Shown here one piece after another: positions 22,263 to 34,830 of a stretch of DNA of 64,000 nucleotides (positions are counted from its first letter, which is position 1; each line of letters starts with the position of its first letter). This DNA comes from Lichenostomus cassidix. Its lineage: Eukaryota; Chordata; Aves; Passeriformes; Meliphagidae. The DNA lies in contig CM039182.1 of NCBI GenBank assembly GCA_008360975.2, forward strand, positions 83,173,405 through 83,237,404, in the 5' to 3' direction. Below the pieces are notes generated by a model. The model did not search any database and was not told where the DNA came from. It worked only from the letters and a program-made list of their open reading frames with translations. The translations under genes and the position numbers were made by a program.

Positions 22263-25200
22263 ATGATCTTAATTTGCGCCTTTATGAAAATAAATAGGCC
22301 AGGTTACATACTTTATTTTGCAAGTGGATTGGTTCAGTCACTGCATGCTGTCAATTTCCATAGCTCCAGGAATGAATGGTCATCTATTAAATCATGGGAA
22401 CTTGATTCCACAGCGCTGTTCATCATCTCTTCAGTCATTTTTCATCTCCCCTTTTTACTTCTAAATCTTAATGGACTCTTCCCTGGTCTAGAGCAGTTGC
22501 TAAAGCTGCATAGGCAGACAAACCTCTGCAGAAACACCCAGACGTTTCCTCGTCTGCATTATTAGCAAGCTACATCAAAAGACGTTCTCTTGCCTCAGCT
22601 GTAACTTCTACTCTACCCTTATATACCTGAGCAGGGTTCTAAATACAAAATGTCAAATTAGTATTTGCTTATTATGTAAATTTATTTTTATACAGCCCAG
22701 CAAAAGAGTGAAAGCCTATTAATTACCAAACTCATGATCTTGCATCTCCAAAGCACCAGCGGGACCAAGTGCCCATGTCCCCTGTTCCTCAGTCCCATAT
22801 ATCTGATGGAAAAGCTGAGTGAAATGTGAGGAGCACACAGAGTGATATGACATGGGAATCTGTTTTTCTCTAGGCTGCTTGGCACTGAGTCTCCCTCTTA
22901 GAAAGGGCAAAGGGGCTATTTCTAGTGTGCATTGTAATCCCCACAATCGGGGTGCTATGCTCCTTTGTTGAGGCAAAGGGCATTAGTTTGGAGAGGGGCT
23001 CTATGAGTGTTTGCCAATCTCATAAAATCGCTGTGGGACTCTGCGTCAGCCCCTCCAGGACTGCTTTAACCCTTTCTTCTTTATAGAGCTTTATCTCTGT
23101 CTCAATGGGCCACTTCAATATATTTCCTAAGAAAATCAAGGCTTTTGGATGACAAAATCCTTGCTGTGAAATCGTTTAGACTTTTACAAATAAAAAAAAA
23201 AAATCATTTACTCACCAGTGCAATTTCACATTTATGCCTTTGTACAATTTTCAAAACCTTATTCTGATTTTTCTTCGCCTTCACTTCTAGTAGTATTACT
23301 GAATCGAACCTTTAAGGCTACATTTTTCTTCTGCTAAGACTGGCTTGCAATATTTCAGGAATTTGCGTTTATAGTATAAACGTAACTGAACACGTAAGGA
23401 ATCTAGTAAGACAAGTCGAATACCAGAGAATTTGTTTGTAAGGTAGCAAAAAGAGCTTACAATTAGCTCAGCATTAGTGAGTGTGTATCAGTGAACCAAA
23501 CATTTTCTCTAGTCTAACACAATCTCTTTCTATGATTTAGCTGTTTGAGGATCCCAGAATCAGAAACCAGGTTTGAGCTTAAAAACCAGAGCAAAAATAA
23601 CAACCCGAAATTTATGGCAGGAAAAGGTTTTGAATAGGAGTTAGTTATTGTGGTTAGGCTCAGGTAATAGCAAACATTTTTAACCACATAAGCCTTTTTC
23701 CCATTTTAAGAAACTTAGGAGTTGCAATTTAAGCATTAGTCCCTGTAAGACAGTTGACTTATTGTACAATTGTAAAATTCCTGGCTATGTAATTATAGCA
23801 ATTGGAGTTGTGTAGCCTCAAGCTCACAAAATTCTTTTTCTTTGCTATCCATAGTGAAAAAGAAAAAAAAAAAGAGAAAGGAAGTTAGATTTTCAGGGCT
23901 TTCTAGATGTTTTCCTTAAGTCCCAGAGCACCCATTCTTCAGAAATTTGTTTTGGGATATGGTCCTACATGTCCTGTTGTTTTTGTTAGGAGCCTGAAGT
24001 AGCTGAGAATAAATGATATGCATTTTAGGGGAACATGTCAAAACAAATAGAAACATTCAGTAGTTTTGAACAAATATTGTGTCTCTACTGGTCCATACCA
24101 GCCTAATACATTATTATCAAATACCCCTGAAGAGGCTGAATTTGCTTGAGAAAGGCACGGTGGCTTGCTGAGTGGGGCGCTCGAGGAGGAACAAGGATAT
24201 TGTGCTTGGATCTGCCCTTAGTCACATAGCAAATTGCCAACAATTTTCTGCTTCATCTTTTGTTCTTCTTACTTGGTCTTGTATGGTGCTGAGAAGCCTC
24301 CTTTGAGACTCAGTGCCAAACTGCACTTGCACGGCATCTACCAGAGAACAAAAACAGTTCCTGCCCTGGACTACCTGAGGATTCTGAACAGCAGTTTTAG
24401 TTTTCTTCATCGTTTTAGAGACTTACATGTAAAAAGTCTGTGATTTCAATTGAGGATCACAAAGGAAGAACCAAAAAGTATACTAATCATATGAAAACAT
24501 GACAAGCCATCTGAAAGAGCACGTGGATATGGATACAGACACAGGTTTATGTAGCTTTTGCTGAGATAGTTCAGGCTATTTCTGAATTATTGGGTAATTG
24601 TCTTCTGTGTGTGTAGAAATACTGAAGCTTGTCTTTCGTCTTGCTATCTCTCAACCCATTCTGTTTTGAAAGACAGATCCCTTCAGAGATTTTTTCCTTC
24701 TATCTCCCAAAACTTGCTGAAGTCAGTAAAGAGTTTAGTGGGTATTTGGCCTTAAGACCTAGAAAAAAGTATTGTGAGTGTAGTGATGAAAGCTAGAGAC
24801 TCTTGCCTACCCCCTGGATGGAAAGGGCTGCTGAGGAAACTCCTGCTTGACCTATCACTCTTGCCTTAACACTGTGGTGTGGTCTGGAAAGTGGTGGAGA
24901 CAGGGATGGAGCAGCACTGCAGATGAGCGGGTGTGTGATGCAGTGCTGGCCCACTGCCAACAATCGAGAGCCGCGGAGCAGATCGAGCACCATCATGCCA
25001 TGCAAAAATACTCTGGAAAGGGAGGATCCTTTTGCCCAAGAGAGCATTTAAGAGCACATGTGCAGGGTGGGGAATGTGATGTGCATTAAAAGAGATGGGG
25101 AAATTATTTAAACCCACAATGCGAATAGAGCAAGAAGAATTTCTGTGACAGCGTAGCCATCAGGACATTAAAACTGGGTTATTTTAAATGTGGCTAAAAG

Positions 25201-26730
25201 TGGACAGAGCAGACAACTGCATAACCCAGACTGAAGCTGATCTCTATAATACACTGACACAGTCTTGGGTATAAGAACCATAGAACTTTGGGGATTTTGT
25301 TTTAATGGTTGAGTATTGATTGTGTGCTTATTCTTCCATGCTTTCTTCTTTTCCTCCAACAGTTGTTTTTCCTGACCATTTTCTTCTATATATTTCAGAC
25401 AAGTAGCCTTAAATTTCCTCTCTTTTCTACTCTTCATCTTATGTGAACTTTTTTCAAGATTTGAGACCTGAGGCCTAGTCTACAATTGAACTGACATTAA
25501 TGAAAGGATATTTACTGGGACAGACCCAGTCAGCCATAGCTCATGTTCTTGGGCTGTGGTGAGAGCCTTCCTATACAAGATGCTAATGTAAGATGCTTCC
25601 CAATGTTAATAGTTGCATTGCTCATATTCATCTGAATAGAGAGAACATACATCTCTGAACAGTGTCAGAGAAGGCAATAGTACTATCCAGAGAAAATACA
25701 AAATCGATTTTCAAGACCATAGCATATGACTGAAAAAAGCATTTGGGAAATCTTGTCTACCTTACAAAACAAATTTGAACCAAAACACTAGCTAATTTAT
25801 GTAAAATGTCTTCATTGTACTGAGCTGGGTAATCCTGCTTGGCCTGCTGGTAAGAGTGACCCAGGTATAGCCATTCCTCTCTGGAAGGTTTTTGCTCTCT
25901 GTTTGCCATGCCAAAGAGAGTCTGAGGTTGTGAAAGTAGCATTTCAGTGATGCAAGTCACCACCTCACAGATGCTGGTGCCACTAAAATTCCCTTTTTCC
26001 TTACCTCTTTCCGTAATGAAAGTAAGTTGTACTCTTCTTAGAATTACCCTCCCTTTCAGAATTTTTGTGAAAGAGAAGTAAAGACCTTGGGCCATCCAGC
26101 ACAGCAGAACTACCAGCAGGAGAAACTTAATGCATCTTCTGGTGCACCTTTTAGTTAATCCTGGTTGACAGCAACATAAATGAAAACAGGTTTTGGTTCT
26201 GTGTTAAAATCAAAATTAATACACTACGGATAAGACAAATAAATACGTACTTAATGCAGAAATACAAAAGTAGCAGGCTTGGTGCTGCTGCTGTTTCTTT
26301 TGAGCTACCTAATTTGTGATTGCCTTAGTTCAATAACAACTCAAGGCGCACAAAAATTTAAAAAGAAAGCTCAGCAATACCATATCACCATATTCCTTGA
26401 TTTTTTGGAAAAAAAGAAAACCCTTTGACATATCACATAATCTGTACAAATCTCCATAAACTGAACAAAACTTGAATAGCTGCATGCTGTTAAATTACTA
26501 CATGTGCTACCTTTTACTCATTCCCACCCCAAATTCAGGCCTCATAAATCTGCTGAAATCACTAAATTATATTAATATTATATTCATAGCCCTGAAAGAT
26601 AAAGCTTTAAAAGACACTATTGTCAGGAAAGCATCGAAAGAAGGCAGATGAACTCTGGCAAACATAAAGCCTTATATGTAATTCAGACTTGGGTTACAAG
26701 TACGAGGGGGTAAATGAGAAAATAACTTAC

Positions 26731-26856
26731 CTCCTTACCTTGAGGAATTCCCTCTGTCAATTTGGATTGACATCATGTCAATAATTCTTTTCTAGCCACC
26801 ATCAGGTCATGATATGATCAGTGATGTGAAGGGTATCTTTCCCACCACCTGACCCT
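26731..26856 (-). ncRNA. Candidate non-coding or leader exon with tandem donors
   Basis: On the minus strand, a strong acceptor (CCTTTCCTCATCTCAG|A, exon start at 26856) is followed after 118 bases by CAAG|GTAAGG (exon end 26739) and 8 bases later by GGAG|GTAAGT (exon end 26731). All three frames contain stops, so it is not an internal coding exon. An ATG-ATG at 26776-26771 opens a frame reading MMSIQIDRGNSS up to the first donor. It could be an upstream leader exon of the 20.1 kb gene or part of a long non-coding RNA. Evidence is splice-site quality only. Confidence 0.2.
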
Positions 26857-28232
26857 CTGAGATGAGGAAAGGCTTCTTAACTCTCCCATTGTAGATTTCA
26901 TAAACTTTACACCTTAATATCAATTAGTGACAAAGCAATAATACTTTTCTTTTTGCTAACCTACCTTGAGAGCTATCCTGCTGCTTATGTCGTTTTGTGG
27001 AAGATCAGGGTTAGCTAGGTATGGCTAGAGAAGAAGAAGGGATGTCTTCCAAAGTTGTCTGGTGGTAGAAATCCAGGAGATCTTGGTTGGAGAGGAAGTA
27101 CACAGTTGTTTCACCACAGTGTCATTGGGCAGATGTGGTCATGCAGTGACAAGACAGGGTTGTGCTTCTCTCTTTAGAAAGGGTTGTGGTCAGCTTCCTC
27201 AACCTGCTCCTGTGAGCAATACACATAATTAGAAACCAGAAAAGCTTTCCTTGAATTGTCAAGGAAGGGATTGGAGAAACTATTCAGCAAAGAGAAGTGG
27301 AGGAAATATGGATTATCTAGGCAACATCACTGTACTGATCCAAAGTTGACTGATACTGAGAGGTTCTCTACTGGTTCCAGCTGTTTTTACCAAATCGTTC
27401 ACATCACTTGCAAATGCGGGCAATAATGATTGGCTGTTCTTCACAACTTTTACTCTCTCATTTGTTTCCCTGTTTCTTTTGCATGTAAAATTAATCACAT
27501 CTTAATCCTACCTCTCACTAGTTGTACGGATGCTGTGTGAATCTTCACAGGAGTTTGCTGTTTACTGTCCCCTGAAAGACAGCATGAAGGTAAAAAGTCT
27601 GTCACCTGCTTTAAACACCCAGTACCTAACATGGTGTGGTGGGTGGACCTTTGGAACCTTTTTATTTCTCTGTCTTCTCTATGCTTGCTGGGTCTCCTCA
27701 TCCTGCAATCTCAGTTTAGGGGAGGGTTATAAATTATTACATAATTAAAATAAAACAACACTCCTGTTCTTTAAGTGAGTCATCTGCTGGTATCCAGAAA
27801 ATGTACAGAATGAGAATTACCTCAGGTTCAGGGCATTAAGAATACAAAAGTAGCTCCTAAGAGGTGCTTAGGAAAAATAAATATGGAGCACCTCTAACTT
27901 TATAAATAGAGAGAATACTTTATTGCTGTTCACAGCTGCAAACTAAGAAAATTTCAAGACTTCCTGTGAATTTGCTACACAGGGTGGTGCACTACCATGT
28001 GGCTTCAGGAACCACCCAGAAAACAAACTGTGATGACAAGATCTGTGCTTGGTTCCTCCTCTGCCCCCATGGCAAGAACTCTGCTGGCAGCAGCTGGTGT
28101 CTGGATCAGCACTTGCTTGCTGCCCAACCTGTTGGCACAGTTTACCTTTCCAGTAGAGTGGGCGGCAAGCCAGAGCCCCACCTTTTCTTCACCTTCTACT
28201 CTCTCAACAGAGGTGGATGACAAGGGAGGAAA

Positions 28233-28257
28233 ACAATAATCTCACAGAGATTATTGT
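28233..28257. repeat. Perfect 11-bp inverted repeat, 3-base loop
   Basis: ACAATAATCTC (28233-28243) and GAGATTATTGT (28247-28257) are exact reverse complements around ACA. It could extrude as a hairpin or bind a dimeric protein. It lies 10 bp from the paired E-boxes. Confidence 0.85.
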
Positions 28258-28267
28258 AAATAATAGG

Positions 28268-28287
28268 CACGTGTAAATAGGCACGTG
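28268..28287. promoter_or_regulatory. Tandem CACGTG E-boxes
   Basis: Two CACGTG palindromes (28268-28273 and 28282-28287) lie inside a 14-bp duplication of AATAGGCACGTGT, with 8 bases between them. CACGTG is the established site for bHLH factors such as USF, MYC/MAX and CLOCK/BMAL1. Paired E-boxes at short spacing are known in clock-controlled genes. Function here is inference. Confidence 0.35.
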
Positions 28288-28683
28288 TCCATAGAGACTT
28301 GAAGGAATAGATTGATTCTGTATTTGTTCATAATCTGATGCAATATTTAAGGAACCCACAGATTTACATGCAAATTTTTCTTTTACTAGAAGCTGACAAA
28401 TGGAGGTTTAAATCCTCTTAAAATGCATTGGACTAATACCTTCAATAACTATGGAGCTGCTTTCACAGCACTGGCCTGTGTTTTAAGTCAGTCACAAAAG
28501 CCACATTAACTTCATTGATCAGTACTGAACCAAAATGCACCTGGAAATCTTTGTTAACTTTCACTGATAATGTATTTTGAAACCTGTCTACAGTTTACAT
28601 GGGAAAACTGAAAATCAGAGAGTGACATGTAATTGTTCACATGTACTTTGCATTTGATGTGCTGTACCACCCCACACATTCAA

Positions 28684-28815
28684 AGAATCACAGAATATCC
28701 TGAGTTGGAAGGGACCCACAAGGACCATGGAGTCAAATTCCTGGCTCTGCACTGGTCATGCAGAATCACATCATGTGTCTGAGAGCATTATCCAAACAGT
28801 TCTTGAGCTTGAAGA
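28684..28815 (-). mobile_element. CR1 LINE 3' fragment, minus orientation
   Basis: The plus strand starts with the CR1 3' end in reverse (AATCACAGAATATCCTGAG, then TTGGAAGGGACCCACAAGGA) and follows a CR1 3' region including AATCACATCATGTGTCTGAG. The match fades after about 130 bases. The variant differs from the AGATCATC type seen elsewhere in the window, so it belongs to a different CR1 subfamily. Confidence 0.8.
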
Positions 28816-29664
28816 AAGTGTCTCCTCGAGACAGACCATGCGTGCACACGAGCAACCAGCTGTGAGTCTTGCAGCAACCTCTGCAGCCCAAGTCATTGCT
28901 TACATGAAGGTTTCTCAGGGTGCTTGGTGTGAGCAGCCCCTGCTTGTCCTTGTCCTTACACTTGCAGAAGATAACCTTGTGTACTGCTCTGATGTGGGAG
29001 GAGGGTGGCACCTGCAGCCACTTGGCCACGCCACAGAGAGGAGGCTTCCATGCCATCCCCTATGGCAGCCTCGGCTTATGGCTACTGAAACCACCTCTGT
29101 CAGGTTGCCCAATGCCAGCTCAGCTGTTGCCAAGCTCACAGCACATCTTAAACAACAGGTACAGCTCCCGTGCACAGTCACCCCAGTGCAGGTATAACCT
29201 TCCCTCCTTGGAGATTTCCATGTCATAATATAGGAGAATACTTGTGCAACTTGAGGAGTGGCATTTTTAACCCTTTGGAAGAAAATGGTGTGTGCAAGAA
29301 TGACACTGAAAACAGTACTTTGCTACAATGTTTTCAATTTTAGGTGATTTCCTATAAAATTACAAAATACTGTTCATTTGTACATTATAGTCACACTTCC
29401 AAACTGCTGCCCAATACAGATTTTAAAAACTACATTTGTTACCCTACTGCTTTGTGAATTCCTCATTCCTTCCTGATGGATGAACACTAAGCCTGGCTAA
29501 ATCTGGAATTTTCAGATGGCTGTAACATAGATTATAAAATGCATATATTTATCCATATATATATGATTGTATGATTCTAGAGTTTTGTTTTCTTTGTGGT
29601 AGGGTTTAATGTTTTGGGTCTTTTTCCCTGCATACTGACTTATATGGAAGCTCCAGATGCCTGT
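28816..29664. other. Unassigned stretch between CR1 copies
   Basis: Moderately GC-rich up to about 29.2 kb with overlapping open frames on both strands and no recognisable domain. I see no gene. A TGATTGTATGATTCTAG string near 29564-29580 resembles the CR1 3' tail but lacks a body upstream. Confidence 0.4.
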
Positions 29665-30178
29665 GGCTTCTTCTGAGACCCCACCTGAAGAATGGCATCC
29701 AACTTGGGGCCCTCACCACAAGAAAGCCACTGAACTGTTGGAGTGGCTCCAGGGGAGAGCCACAAAAAATCATTAGAGGGTTGCAACACCTCCCGTACGA
29801 AGAAAGGCTAAGAGAATTTGTGTTACCTGGAGAAATGAAAGCTCCTGCAGTCTTTTTTTACTTAAAGGGAGCATATAAGATAGATGTGGACAGACTTTTT
29901 ACCAGGGCCAGTTAGTGATAAAGAAAAGGGATTACAGTTTTGACTATAAGGGAGCAGATTTAGATCAGACATAAGGAATAAATTCTTCACAATGAGAGTG
30001 GTGAGAGGCTGGAACAGGTTGCTAAGAGAAGCTGTGGATGCCTCATTATTGGGAATGTTCAAGGTTCGATTGGATGGAGGAAGAGTAACCTGGTTTAGTG
30101 AAAGATGTCCTTGCCAATGCCATTGGGGTTGGACTATAGGTGATCTTTAAAGGCCCTTCCCAACCCAAACTGCACTTT
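29665..30178 (+). mobile_element. CR1 LINE 3' fragment, plus orientation
   Basis: About 510 bases follow CR1 from the ORF2 C-terminal coding part (GAGACCCCACCTGAAGAATG..., the HLEYC/QFWAP-type region) through the RFRxDIRK and HWNRLPxE-type region to the 3' tail GATCTTTAAAGGCCCTTCC. Frameshifts and stops break the frame. It is one of the longer and better-kept copies in the window. Confidence 0.92.
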
Positions 30179-31251
30179 GATTTTTGGGTGCCCAAGTAAG
30201 GATCCAGGTATCTATCTTAGTGGACTCAAGTGAAAATATAGGATTCATCACTGGCAAACTAAGGATATTTGAGGTCAACTGATAATGAAACTCCAGGATT
30301 CAGAACCCTTGTTCCTAAATGGAGTTTTTTTGAAGGGAAACAGAATCCAGCAGCTAAGCCAACAAAACAGATAGGAACTCATCCCTAGTTTAATTTTAAT
30401 CATAGAAGCTCAAAATTAAATCAGTGGTTCCACAGTGGTCCGACATTATGATCAGAAAACAGGCTGTGGAAAGCTTAGGAAAGGAAATTTTAAGGAGCGT
30501 GATTTCTTCAACAGTCTTCTGACAATCTGTTACAAGAAAATGACCAATGAAAGTCTTAAGAACATTTCAGTTATTGGATTAAGACTTGGAAAAGACTAAT
30601 GATTAAGAAAGGGAAGAGAGCAATCAGCAGGAAAACAAACCCAAAACAAACCAACAAAAATACCCCATGGTCTTATTGCAAAATTAGGCTTTTGAATGTT
30701 TGTATCCAGTACACCTCCACTGGGAGGCCTCTGTCACTGCTCCCTAGGGAAATGAGGCTGAAAGCCCCAGTATGAATCTGTGGGAGAAAGGGTCAGCTCC
30801 TTTCCTAAGGTGGCAAAATAGGGTGTTACTATCTCCTGGAAAAGAGAACAGGCTGGCTTTATTTCAATCATGATATCTGCTTTTGTAATCCCTCTATGCT
30901 CTAAGCGAAGCCAAACAGCTTTTACTTTTTTCTTAAAATGGGAGTGAAACGCGTGGGCATGAAGGGGATGCACTGAGGAGGTGGATGATGAAAGATCCTG
31001 CTAACATCATCATAAAAGTGAAGCTGCAGCAGGAAGCTGAAAGGACACCCGGGGTAGATTTATTATCAGAGCTTCCAGTTTTGATGAGAGAGAGGTACAA
31101 AAATAAGACAAAGGATTTTGAGTTTTTGAGGTCATGGCTGCTCTGAAGAGCTGAAGAAGTCAGGTTGAACCCACCATCAGTGGGACAATGATTTCAGCCA
31201 CTTGTGAAGGATTTTTATTTTTGTCTTTTGTATTCCCAGGTATTCAATGTT

Positions 31252-31275
31252 AAAAAAAAAAAAAAAAAAAAAAAA
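31252..31275 (+). repeat. Poly-A run of 24 bases
   Basis: Twenty-four uninterrupted A are followed by GAAGGAAGAAAAG. I see no AATAAA just upstream and no parent gene, so this is a simple repeat and not a clear retrocopy tail. Confidence 0.85.
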
Positions 31276-32990
31276 GAAGGAAGAAAAGACACTTAGGCAA
31301 AAGAATGATCTTTAACTCAGTCCCTTTGAGTCCTGAATCTGATGGCTTGCCCCAAAAATTTAAGAACAACCTTCCCCCGAGATACCTCTGAACCCCACCA
31401 GAGGAGCTTTGTCCATCCAGAGGGGGAGGTAAACAGAACATCCCAATAGACATGCTCTAAATATTTCTTTTGTTCGTTGTGTTATTACGCTTGAGAGGCA
31501 TTGTTGAGAAAGGGAGATTAAAAACTAGGGGAAAGTTTACAGCTATAACAATATTTATAGTGTTTGGATTTATTTGAAGCTTTGTGAAATGTATCTGGGC
31601 AAATGGCTGTCCCAGCCTAAGGCAACAGCTAATATTGTGCTTTGAGTGGAAGGTCAGTGGCCATGCTTAGACAACTTGGGCAGGGGGTTCACAAGATTTT
31701 GTGCTCCAGATTGAATATGCATAAGAGGGAGAAAAAACCCCATTTCCCTGCCTCCTTTAAGATCCATGTCCAGCTCCGCATTTGGTTCAGTTCAGCCAGC
31801 TGGCTGTGGGTAGCTCTGAACACTAAAGCACTGAAGTCCAGCAGCCACAGGAGTCATACAGGTGGCTGTGCCAGGTTGGGAGCAGCCAGCCAAGAGCAAA
31901 GAGCTCTCAGCAGAGCTGCCAGAGCCCATGGATGAAGAAGGAGCAGCTGGAGGCACGATCATCAGGGAGCCAAGCAGCTACCAGAGCATTGCTTCACATG
32001 ACAGTTTATTGCCCAACAAATCTAACTTTCACTTACTGCAGATGATGGGAAAAAGTCTGTCTCGGAAATTACTTCCTTAGAGAAAAAAGACTATGAACAG
32101 TTATAGTTAAAGAATAACTGTAACAGTCAGTTACTATCACTGTTTATCTACCTGAGATTTTTGTTCTCTCCTACCAAAAAAAAAAAACAAACCAACAAAA
32201 TATTTTTGAACTGTTTGATTCATGTTTGCCTCTTACTTATGCCTCTGCTTTTGAACTACTAGAGTTCAGTACAATTTTTCCAGTTGTCCAGGTGTGGCCT
32301 CAACTCACCACATTTGGAGCAACTCCCTTCAGTTTGAACCCAGACCTTGCTGCTGCCAGTCACGTCCTGGCAGGAGGATTACTTTGGAACAACAGCAGCA
32401 GTGTTTCAATGAAATGACTAAACTTTTCTTTTTTCCAGAGGATCCCTGCTACCACTGGTATGTAGGATGGAGGGTATGAAATCTGAGGAGGTACTAAGGC
32501 AGTGTAGTCTATCTCATTAATTTGAAAATAAAGTGAACAAAGAAATTCTAGCAAGAAAAAAGGACAGTGTATTAAAATAATTAAATACCATCCCAGACTC
32601 AACAGACTCCTTGTCTCTGAGCAATTATGAGTAATGCCGGGTACATGGGATGAAACTTAATTTAGACTGCAGTTTCATAGTCACTTCAAGCTAATCTAAA
32701 TTGGCACAGATTATGAAAGGAGGAATCTCGACTGCCTGTCTGTCCCCAGCAAAGCTATTCCCTCTTTTTTTCCCCTCTTCCCACCCCTTCACACACAGAG
32801 CAGCTTTATTTGTCTCTGTGTGGCATGGAGTGGGGCAGGCAGTTTGCCAAGAGGGACAACCCTGCTGCTCCCAAACAAACTTTCAGCCTCCCCGTGCCCC
32901 CGTCCAGGTTACAGCCAACTTGACTAAACAGGAAAAAACTCCATGAATGACAGAGAGAGCTTTTGCTAAGCCAGATAGGTTTCCTAGTCT

Positions 32991-33007
32991 GGGGTGGGGT
33001 GGGAGGG
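32991..33007 (+). other. G-quadruplex motif with single-base loops
   Basis: GGGG-T-GGGG-T-GGG-A-GGG: four G-runs separated by one base each, the arrangement known to form the most stable parallel quadruplexes. It lies in otherwise unremarkable intergenic DNA. Confidence 0.75.
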
Positions 33008-34619
33008 TGGTGCAGTAATGTCTTCAAGCTGTGATGCCAGTTCAGTGACATACCTCGAGTACTGCAAAACAGGGGAGCAGTCAAGATATGTGGATTTGAA
33101 ATGCCCGAGAGTAGGCACTAATTCCAGCACTGGCTACTTGAACACTGTTTTATATTATTGCTGTGTAACACATTAACTTCGAGAGGTCACAGCCCATCAG
33201 CTCTGATCCGCTGGTGACTTGTCCAAGTAAATATAGGCAAGGAAACTGCTATTCATTCTAGCCGTGGTGGTAAATATATATATATATTAAATTGTTTGTC
33301 TCATTAAGGTATCAACACTCTTCTATCCCTGTTTGAATACTATAATGAGACATTTACATTAATTAATACTTTGGAGTTTTTAATCCTATGCCAGTGAGCC
33401 TGAGCTGAACTCAGCAAACATACCCAAAGTATGTGCCTGCATGTGTACACCTAATTCTGCTTTTCCTGAAGAGCAACCTCAATGCCACAGCTGAACATCT
33501 ATGCTTGTTTAAAGGTAATTGCACAAGACAAAATATGACTCAAATGCAGCAGCCTCATTTAGAGTTCTTAAAAAACAAATTACTAATAGGGGAGCAGTGA
33601 ACAAAATGTCTCTGGGATAATTTCTGAGGTCATGTGCTCATTTTGCAGGAAGCTGGCTTTCTCCTGCATTACAGGAGTTGAACAACTGTAAGTCAGTCAC
33701 TCAGGTGCAAACTTTTTTGAGATCTGCTCTTCACTACCAGAGATGTGCCAAGGGTTCTCATATAAACAAGCACTGTTTACAGATACCTTCTCAGCAGTGG
33801 CACTCTGTTGTTAAACATTAATTCTCATGTGTGCATTGCACAACATTTACACATGCTATTTGGCTCTGTTAGCAATTTGAAAGGACACTTTCAGTAATTT
33901 AGGAGCAAAGCACAGGTTTGGGAGAGTTTCCTGCATAAAATACACACTGTAAATTCCTGAAGGAGTAAGCAATTTTTATTGGGTTTTTTAAATTTATTTA
34001 TTAAAGGTTCTCTGAAGTTTGTTTTACAGCCAGTGAATATTTAGAAGGAGAGCAAAAAAGACCTTGACAATTGGTCCCACCTGGTATATTTGCATTCTGC
34101 CAGTGGAGGAGAACAGGCACACAAGTGGCAAAAGCGGGTTGGCAAAAAAGGCTAGGGAAATAATGTCAGGATTTTGGATCATTTCTGGGTAGACAAACAA
34201 GCAAGCACCCTATTTTTACTGCAAGGTTCCTGTGGAGAGTGGCAGAGGCAAGAAATCTCTGCTCCACCTGTTGGTGGAGAAGAAAAAGGAAAATTCTGTG
34301 GAGAGAACAGAGAGAGAACACCCCTGTTTGCCAGGCACCCTGCAGCAATAGTCACAGTTTCACAGAGTTTTCTCTGTGTCTTAGAGGGTAAGGAAGTGAA
34401 TCCAAAATTCCAGAAGAGGCTTCAGGAGGAAAAAAGGAGGATTTACCTCTTTGTCAGCAGGCAATTCTGGGCCTGGTTTACAGTGACAGTTTGGGAGAGA
34501 TGCTTAACAAACGCACCTCACTGTGGACACCATATACAGAGTTTGGGTGGAGTTCTTTTTTCTTTTTTGGTGTGGGGGTGATTTTTCAGTTTGATCAAGC
34601 TATGTTACTTTGAGGCTTT

Positions 34620-34830
34620 TTCATACAATCACAAAATAGTTTGGGTTGAAAGTGACCTTTAAAGATCATCTGATCCAATCTACCTGCAATAGGCAGGGAC
34701 ACCTTAACTAGAGCAGGTTGCACAGAGTTCCATCCAGCCTGGCTTTGAATGTTTCCAGGGATGGGGCATTTGCCACTTCTCTGGGCATCCTGTTCCAGTG
34801 TTTCACTACTGTCATTATAAAACCCATTAA
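34620..34830 (-). mobile_element. CR1 LINE 3' fragment, minus orientation
   Basis: The plus strand carries the reversed CR1 3' end (ACAATCACAAAATAGTTTGG...AAGATCATCTGATCCAATC) and the 3' part of ORF2 (GGCAGGGACACCTTAACTAG; CTGTTCCAGTGTTTCACTAC). It is truncated after about 210 bases. Confidence 0.9.

Larger units (their letters stand above)
20851..28683. other. Unassigned non-coding stretch upstream of the CpG-island gene
   Basis: I see no supportable coding gene and no CR1. GC falls from island levels to AT-rich by about 21.5 kb. Minor features are a 12-bp direct repeat at 22231, A-rich tracts near 23.19 and 23.87 kb, a candidate non-coding exon at 26731-26856 and an inverted repeat with paired E-boxes at 28233-28287. 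Upstream regulatory DNA is the likeliest content. Confidence 0.45.
30179..34619. other. Unassigned intergenic stretch
   Basis: I see no gene. It contains a 24-base poly-A at 31252, a short TA dinucleotide run near 33.28 kb and a G-quadruplex motif at 32991. Open frames such as plus 34174-34581 have no recognisable domain. Confidence 0.45.

Noticed and set aside
29564..29580. TATGATTGTATGATTCTAG resembling a CR1 3' tail
   Set aside because: No CR1 body upstream; could be chance in AT-rich DNA.
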